DNA of 64,000 nt from Metridium senile (taxonomy: Eukaryota; Cnidaria; Anthozoa; Actiniaria; Metridiidae). This document shows, one piece after another, positions 49,501 through 58,500 of the stretch. The notes under the pieces were generated by a model, which was given only the letters and a program-made list of their open reading frames with translations, made no database searches and was not told the DNA's origin. How positions within the stretch are numbered: position 1 is the stretch's first letter; each line of letters begins with the position of its first letter. The position numbers and the translations under genes are program-made. The stretch covers positions 2,081,598 to 2,145,597 of the forward strand of contig OX459097.1 of assembly GCA_949775045.1 (NCBI GenBank), given 5' to 3'.

Positions 49501-52500
49501 ACGATCCGCACGATCCACACAATCCGCACGATCCGCACGATCCGCACGATCCGCACGAAAAAACAGGCTAATTCCATCCCTACATAACTACTGATGTTCG
49601 TGTTTATAGTTGGCCGGGGTTCTTTATAAACGACAAAAGAACACTGAAATGATTTCTGTAATACGACAGTCAGTATTGTTTTGGGACATTCATATTTATA
49701 GTTGGCCGGGGTTCTTTATAAACGACAAAACAACACTGAAATGATTTCTGTAATACGACAATCAGTATTGTTTTGGGACGTTCGTGTTTATAGTTGGCCG
49801 GGGTTCTTTATAAACGACAAAACAACACTGAAATGATTTGTGTAAAACGACAATCAGTAATGTTTAGGGACGTTCGTGTTTATTGTTGGCCGGGGTTCTT
49901 TATAAACGACAAAACAACACTGAAATATACCACTGCCATATACGCAGGTGATGCATGCCGGATGTTCGTGTAAGTACGCGTCTTTCGTGTTTATGACGTC
50001 ACGATCCATTATCGCGTGTCAAGGAAAGGATGGAGATTTTAACCACCTAGTATGTCCAGTACTTCTCGTTCATATACAACACAGGGTACCCGTCATGATT
50101 AGTATGCTTCTCGCTTCGCTCGCAGCAAAAATTAAAACATCTATCGTGTGGTAATAGTAATGGTTGGCAAATTAGCATCACAATACCAACACTTGTAAAC
50201 AATACGCTCACCTATAGTATGCATATATACACACCCACTTTTAGGACATACTTATATATACTTTATTTCGGGCAGCATCATCTCACCTATGGAATAAACT
50301 TCCATTAAGTCTTAGAACAATAACATGCATCAACAAGTTTAAAAAGGGAATTCAGACTTATCTTTTTAATGAAACTTTTAGTTGATATTCCATATATTTA
50401 TCTATTTAAGGATATACAGGACACAATTCACCTCAAAGTACACGTTTTTTCAAAAACAAACTAAATCAAACAACAGATTCAAATCCACAACCTTATATAA
50501 AATTGAGTTCAAAAATATTTTTTGCAAAGAAGATATAAATGAAAAAGCATTTTTGATAGTCTAATGAATGCGTTAAAATATTGACAGGAGCTGTCAAAAT
50601 TTGTTATCTTAGAGGTCACGACCACATGGTATCATGTTGTTACAGCGAAAACAAACTGAACAGCTAGAGTAAGCTAAAACCAAACTAAACTGCAACAACA
50701 TACAAAGTTTGTTAAAATGTCAAGGATCACATTTCTTACGTGACGCATATTGACATACAAAGCCTAAAACTTGTCAACATCGAGTAAATAATCTTTTAAT
50801 TCCGGGGGGGGAGGGGGGGGGGGGGGGGGGGGGGTACTCCGCTACGATTTGGGTAAGGGTGTTCCGCTGGGATCCTAAAACGGTTACCCTGTTTATGACA
50901 GAAAAAAAAAACTCTTTTAATCCTATTAAAACAAAACTACAAATTTCTTAGTAGTAGAATTTGATAAAATGTACAACTTTAAAAGGTTTATTTGCAGAGA
51001 TGTTTCGACCAATTAACGCGAAAATCGTCATGATGACTCAAACATATCTCAAGTTTCAAAGTGTGCATGCGTTTGTTCTTTTTCGTTTTCTTTCGCCAGA
51101 TATTAGCCATTTACTAAAGAATGCACTGAAAAATATGTAGGTTGAACTTAAAAAATCAATAATAAATTAACGAAGCGTGAAGACAAATCGCAGGCACACT
51201 TTGATAGTTCAATATATGTACAATAATAAGGTCAAAAAATTTGATCCTTTCACATTAACACTTCTGCAAATAAACATCTCGCGCTAAGATAACACTCTCT
51301 TACTATATGCCCGATTTCTCCAAAACTAATACGTTTTATTTAAAACTTCAACTAAATATGTAATCTTTATCATTTGAGCTTTCAGGAAATGTATACTTTG
51401 TAGGGAAATTGATGTAAACTAAACGCGTTAAGAGCGTTTTAAAAAAACGTCCCGATAGTGTCCTGTATATCTTTAATAGTACGAATTCTAAATAAGTAGT
51501 GACATAATTTGACATGTATTATATTATTAGTTATTATTTATCTATTCTTTGTAATTAGTTATATGTAAAGTCCTATTGATCTTTTCTTGTAAATAGGGCT
51601 ATATAAATAATAAATTATTATTATTAATTACTATAGATAAAAAAGTCAAATTATGTGATTGAATATTGAATTAACACTTTTTTATATTCACAACAGACCA
51701 GAAGCCCGAAATATTGCCTCCTGAAATTCTTGCGCGTGGCCCACAAGCACAAAGTGCCTACAAACAAGCTTTAAAAAAGGGAAAAGTTAAGAATCCTTGC
51801 TTGCCAGTTGTTTTGGTTGGTCAATCACGATCTGGAAAAACAAGCTTGCTAAGATCTCTAAATGGTAAGGCCGCAATTGCATCAATGGCATTTATGGATT
51901 TGGACACTTATTCATAGTGTACACCTATACTATAATCATGAGATAAGGATTGAGAACGACGTTGAATCGATGACAACGTCTCCCGACAATAAAATCACTA
52001 AAATCTCTAACCCAGCCTCGTTACCATGCCCTTGATGTTTTTTCGCCCTAGCCAAAGGCGAAGGGAAAAGGTCCTGAGAACGAGGCTGATACCGGCTGTC
52101 AAATGGCATAATCATATAATAATTACCTTTATGATGTTTTTGTTTTTCTATAGGAGAGAAATTCAACCCGTCAGAGGACAGCACCGTGGGAGCAAAACTT
52201 CAGCGTTCTTTAGCTAAGGTAGATGGTGACTGGGAGAAAAACAAAAGCGACGAAAACTTGCTGTACAATCATTGTACAGCTATGGAAGTGGCAAAGCATT
52301 TGAAGAAATCTTCTCGACTCGATCAAGATGATAATAACGATTATGACAGTGGCCATGACTGTGACAGTAACAGCTTAGAGGAAAATAAAAAAGAATATTC
52401 TACTCAAGAGAATAGCGCCGAGCACAACGCAAATGCTCGCTCAGTAGAGCAAAAAACCCTACAGCTGCAAAAAGACCATGAAATGGATGGCGATAAAACA

Positions 52501-55500
52501 ACAGAAAACATAAACAATGTTCAAACCAACGAATCAGACTACCACCAGCCCGAACTACTACCTGATGAAGTTGCGACGATCACAGAAAATATTTTAGAAA
52601 ATCCCGATGCTGAAAAGCAAATGGAAAATTGCCTATTTTTTTACACAATGGATTTTGCAGGACAGCCAGTCTATAGTGTCACTCACCCAGTGTTTCTTCC
52701 TCCAAAAGGCATCTATCTTCTTGTTCACAGTTTAGAAAATGACCTACATGCTCAGGCATCCCCCATGGTCAAGACTGGAGCAGTAGAAAGGAAGATTGAT
52801 CACGATCCCATGACAAATATGGATCATTTGAAATTCTGGTTGTCCTTGATCGATGCTAATTCAACTCAGGAAGGAAATTCCCCTGTCTTTGTGGTCTCAA
52901 CACATGCTGATAAACCTTTTGAAAAAGATGTAGAAACAACTGCAAGAAAGATTCTCGCAACTCTTACAGAAGAAGGCTTTGTACCAGGGCGTCACGTCGT
53001 TCATCGAATATACACTGTTGACAACACAGTTTCAGGAAGCTCAAGCCCCGAGGATGCAGGCATAAAAACACTTAAAACGGACATATATAAAAAGGCAACA
53101 ATTCTTCCACAAATGAAAGAGGATATTCCAATTCGATGGTTGCGTTTTGAGAAGAAACTGGGGCATCTTGTCCAAGATGACAAGAGAAAGCACATTTCAT
53201 TTCAAGAAGCCAAAAGTATTGCCTTACAATGTGAAGTGGATATCTCATCAGATGAACTCGAGACATTACTGAACTATTTACATGATCTTAAAGTGATAAT
53301 ACATTTTCCAAAAACTGGTATGATAATAATTGATACACAGTGGCTGCTTGACATGTTCGCTAAAGTGATAACTGTTCAACCAATAGAAGATCATGAAGGG
53401 TATGAAACACAATGGAAGAAACTCGAGAATGAAGGAATTATCGACGTGAAGTTTCTCAAGCACCTATGGAAGGACTTGCTGAACGATGACACATCAGTTG
53501 AATCGTTAATTACCATCATGGAAAAGTTCTGTCTCGTTTGCAAACAACGGGATGGCTCATTTCTTGTTCCTGCTATGTTGTCAAATAGTCCAATCGATGA
53601 GTGGCATAAACTTATGAAAAGTGACGACTGTGCTTCCCCACTGGTGGTCCGTTTTAAGAGTTCGCATCTTCCTTTGGGCCTGTTTCCAAGGCTTCTAGTT
53701 GCAGTTGACGAGATGTGCAACTTGAAATGGGAGAGTTTTACTCCACCGCACCTTTCACGAAATTTTGCAAGGTATATACACTTTTCAAAACGTTATGCCT
53801 CAACCACACTTTACCGGGAGAAGTTGATTTCTTGATGAGCACAAAAAAGGAATAAAGTTAAAAACGTTCCACTCTTCGTACGGTTTTTTAAATTAATTGA
53901 CTCTGGAGGACGTTTTTAATAATTTAAGTTCCGTTCTCGGTGAAAATTTATTGGGATAATGTGGACGGGGTCTTAGTCTCTTTACAATATAGTTTTATTG
54001 TTTTCGCTCAATCTACATATAATTTTTCGTCTCTTGTTTGTAGGTTTTACATCCAGCTTGGTAGTGACTATGAGTTAAGCTTGGTTTTGATGGCCGACAC
54101 AACAACAATTACAGTAGCCTTAATCGACGACGTGAAGCCAGGTCGACGTGACGACCTGTATGTTCAACAGTGCAAGTCCATATTAGAATTCCTACGTGAA
54201 ACCCTTAAAGAAATGGTCACATCTTTTCCTTGGATGAAACGTTTGGCTGGATTTGACTTTTGCATAGGTTGTCCTATTTGCCTTACCAATTGCAAAAAGC
54301 ACAACAGAAACGACTGTCACCAAGACTCATGTGTCCACCTTGTATCAGAAAAAGAATGTTTGAAGACTGCTATACCTCGGTGTCAAAAAAACCCGACAAA
54401 ATCAAATGTTATACCAGATACTTCCTACACACACTGGTTTCCAAGATCAAAGCTAAAGAGTCAGGTAATTTGGTAATGACATTAAGTATGGATGGTATTA
54501 TTCTTTTAACATTTAAAAGTATTTCAAAAATCATTGTCACAGCCGAAACTACAATCCAATCCACGTAGAAGTTGTGTGGAGATCTGTTGACACCTCGCCA
54601 CAGAATTTTAAATTCTTCTGCAACACGCCGCATGAATTCAATCTGGTTTAAATTCGTGTGTGCAATACACAGAAAGCGAGTTTTCGCTAGTTCACATCGC
54701 GGTGACAAAACCGGCCGCGGGTCGAGTATTTGCAATGACAAATAATACAATAACTTTTAGCGCCCTATCCGTAGTGACGGTTTATTTTATTTTCTATACT
54801 AGTCTGAAGTTGTAAAGAAAGACGCCGAAAACATATCTGATGTTTCGTCTTCGAGAAAAGATGAAGGTTAGTTTTCGGTAATCAGTAATAATCATAATAA
54901 TGTGTTTTTATATCCAAGATTTAAATTTTATATACCAAGGGGGAACTCCGATATATAAAGGGCGGGGTTGCAGATAGAAAATTTTGCAAAAGACCTCTAG
55001 GAGCTACCAATTTTTTTTACAACTAAGTTTTACCCCTTAGCGGTTACCGTTTATTTTAATTCATTCCGGTTGCCAAAATCTAATTTCGGGTATGATATTC
55101 ACCTTCGAACACCCTAAAAGGTAACAGCTTTGTCCCTGGTTGTAAATTTTCTTTCAAATTCTAAGCAATCAATCGTCACTTACAACATTTCAACCACTAA
55201 AAGGTAGGACGAAGATCCCTGCCGTAACGAATTTTCTACACTTTTCTTTTCTCGTTCTCATTTCCAATTTATTAAGTGAAAACAGTTTAAATTTAAATTA
55301 ACTTCGATGACTTAATCTGTGCTATGGTTTACAAAGAAGAAACCTTCTTCCGGCCCCAGTCTCCTCAAGAATTCTGGAAAGGCCTATTCAAAATGTGAAT
55401 ATATTTTTGCGTCATGAAACGATGTGATGCTTGGAGCTCGACTAAAGGCTAAGATTGTAACGATAGATGAGCACATCTAGCGCACAATTTTGACAGAAAA

Positions 55501-58500
55501 CCGTGCTGACCCGACACTTCTAAGTTAAAAATAGGACTGTGCTATGGAATCCAACGGTTGATTGCGGTTTTCTCTATCCATAATCCTTTGCAGTCGTGAA
55601 TTAGTGAAAACACGTGCGTGTCAAAATACCGTAGCTCGGTTCGTGAAGTGAAATAAAGGAGAAATACTTTTCCGAGCCATAGCACAAGCAGGACTGAATT
55701 TTGATTTGAAAACGACTTTTTAGGCTATAATCGATAATTTCGATAAAAAATCAATTTTCAAAAAGTGTGATTTTTATTATTGAAAACTTATGCGAAAAAA
55801 TGGTCACTTTTTACTTCAAGCTAAACTTTCAAGGAAGCTTTTTGTGTCAAATCGCATCATTGGTTTCTTGTGACTTATTTGCTCGGTGATATCTAGATGG
55901 TTGTTGGACAAAGGGTGAAATGTCTAATCAGTTTTGGCGTTCACGGATGAATGATCGGTTGTTAAACAAAGCCTAAGTGTCACTATGGACCGATTTTCTC
56001 CTTTTCTGACCAAAATCACCGAAGCTGAAAACCAATCCTCATTATTCAAATGAAAACAAGTTGTTTGGTGTAATTTCGAATGATTTGTGCTAGGTTTAAA
56101 AAGTTTCTAAAAAATTGTCATTTAGGTCGTTTTCATTCTCACCCCTTCGATTATATAGTAATAATAATAGCTCTAACGATTATTGTGATATCATTAATAA
56201 CTATCATTAACGCATTTCTGTCATAGTAAATCTTCTTTTCAGAACTCCCTTCAATATGCTAATTTTGTCAGAAAACAGAAATCCTTTAAAACTGTGCTTC
56301 ATTTGAAGTAATTCTATTTTTCAGATCTTTCTTTGATGAACCTACATGAAGAAGAAAGGTTAGTAAAAACATTTTTGCTTTCGTTATATTAAGTTGATCA
56401 AAAATAACTTGATAATATTTCTCTTGATATTTTTAAAAGGAACTATCCTGTTTTCGTTTGGTTAAGTGCAGCTCAAACATTTTTTTATTTTCTTTGATTT
56501 CATTATATTTCAGAGACAATTTGTTTCAACGGTCCCCTTCTCAGTTCCGTGTGCCATTGTTAAAGGTAGCCGAACTTGTAATGATAGAGACACATGAATA
56601 ATTGTCCTGCAAGGTGTTAAAAGGTCTCTATCATTGCAAGCTCAATATTCGTCTCGCTTCAATGCAAAGGCCCGGCTACCTTTCAAGATGGCGCAGGGGA
56701 ACTGTTACCCTGGGTTTCACAGGCTCGAGAACCAGGGTAGGGAACTATGAAAGGGACTATTGACATTTATTGACAGGTTTTATATTTCAGGGACATTTTA
56801 TTGACATTTTCTCTGATTTCTTTATTACAGGGTCAATTTCTTTCAATTGACTCTCCTGTTGTTCCGGGATGGTAATCAAAAACTGCGAGAGTTCTTCAAA
56901 TCTCAATGGCCAGTAGTCTACCTAAATAAGACAGGGACCCCAGCCCCATCATTATGGACTGACATTCCTAATGATGCAACAGAGATGAATAAGATTGAAG
57001 ACAAACCGTGGAAATTCCAATTCAAAGATCAGCAAAAACAATTTAATTCTGGCGACACAAATACCTGGGATTTTTCGCTTATAACAACAGTTTTGAACAA
57101 GTCAACACTGAAGTTTGTGACACCTTTAACTCCTGAAAGTAACACAATCAAAGAGCTAAAAGAGATACGTAATAAATCGATTGGTCATGCGCCAGATGCT
57201 AAAATACCAACTGCTGTGTTTAACACTGAGTGGCCAAAGGCTTGTAATGCTCTAAAAACGTTTGGAGTAACTCAAGATGATATTGACCAAGTTAAAAAAG
57301 GTATGTTTAAGTTACTTGTGTCACGGTGCATAATGCGATCTTTATTTAACGTTTTCTGTGTTTGATGTGAAGAAACCTGTAGATTAGTTGCTTCCTTTTT
57401 TTAACGAATCTCTAAAAGTTACTTGCGTTACTTGTCTCATGTTGCATAATGCGATCTTAATTCAACGTTTTCTGTGTTAGATGTAAAGAAACCTTTAGAT
57501 GAGTTGCTTCCTTTTCTTAACAAATCACTAAAAGTTGAGAAAGAAATCCTAGATGCCATCAATAAATGTAAGTTTTATTTTAATCAACAATCAACTTTGA
57601 TCTTGTGCTACAATTTGCCATAAAGCAAATAAGCTCATCCCTCCATTTTAAAACAACTTTTATTCTAATTTTTGTCACATTTAATTATTTTTCTTAGTGG
57701 AAAAAACAATTAAAGATCAGCATCAAGAAACGCGCCTTGTAATACAGCAAGAAAGTGCAGATGTAAAAGCAACCATACGAGAAGAAGGTAAAATGCCACC
57801 CCTGCCAATTTAGAAAACATACAAATCAGTTGAGGCTCTATCTAGTTTAGTGTTGGCCAGCAAAGGATGAGAAAAAATGAAACACATGTGTAAGTGATGG
57901 GGGATGGGAGGGGGAGGAGAGGAGGGGAGGAGGTGGAGGGGAAGGAGCGGGGTTTATAGGCTCAAAGAAATAGCTAGAGTTATGGGTGAAGAGAAATGCA
58001 TTGCCAATTGTAAAGATATGTCACTAAACAAAAAACTGCCTCCAGTTTTTCCTCCAGACAATTCACAAAAGTCATATCTTAGATAATCTTTGTACGCGAG
58101 GAGACCGGTTTGAGGCGTGTGCTTTGGGATTTTTGTGGCTCCAATTTACACACATCCACAAGAGTCTATCTCTTGCATAAAATAATGTTTGTGAGTCTTT
58201 TGAGTTCTTGCCTTACTCTAAATAGGTAGACCTTACTTAGATTCATAATTAACATTATTATTCATTCAAAATATTTCCCCGTTTTCGATTGGTCAATTTT
58301 GCCCAGTTAATTTTTCATAACCTGCTAAGACTTACCAAATTAATTGTAAGAAATACGTCAATCGTCCAATAACTGAAAACTTATTCGGCGAGTTACATCA
58401 CACACAGAGAGCGGGAAAATGGCTGCCTCCAATTCAGGACGGTTTCCCTCACTTAGCGAGCAAGAAATAAGCGCAATATTGCAAGGAAAGTAACCTTTTT

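Noticed and set aside
49350..49577. Repetitive RIVRIV ORF and its mirror at 48,033-48,239
   Set aside because: Products of reiterated GATCGTGCGG in the foldback arms.
53001..53720. Several minus-strand ORFs opposite the COR exon
   Set aside because: Antisense shadows of a well-supported coding exon.
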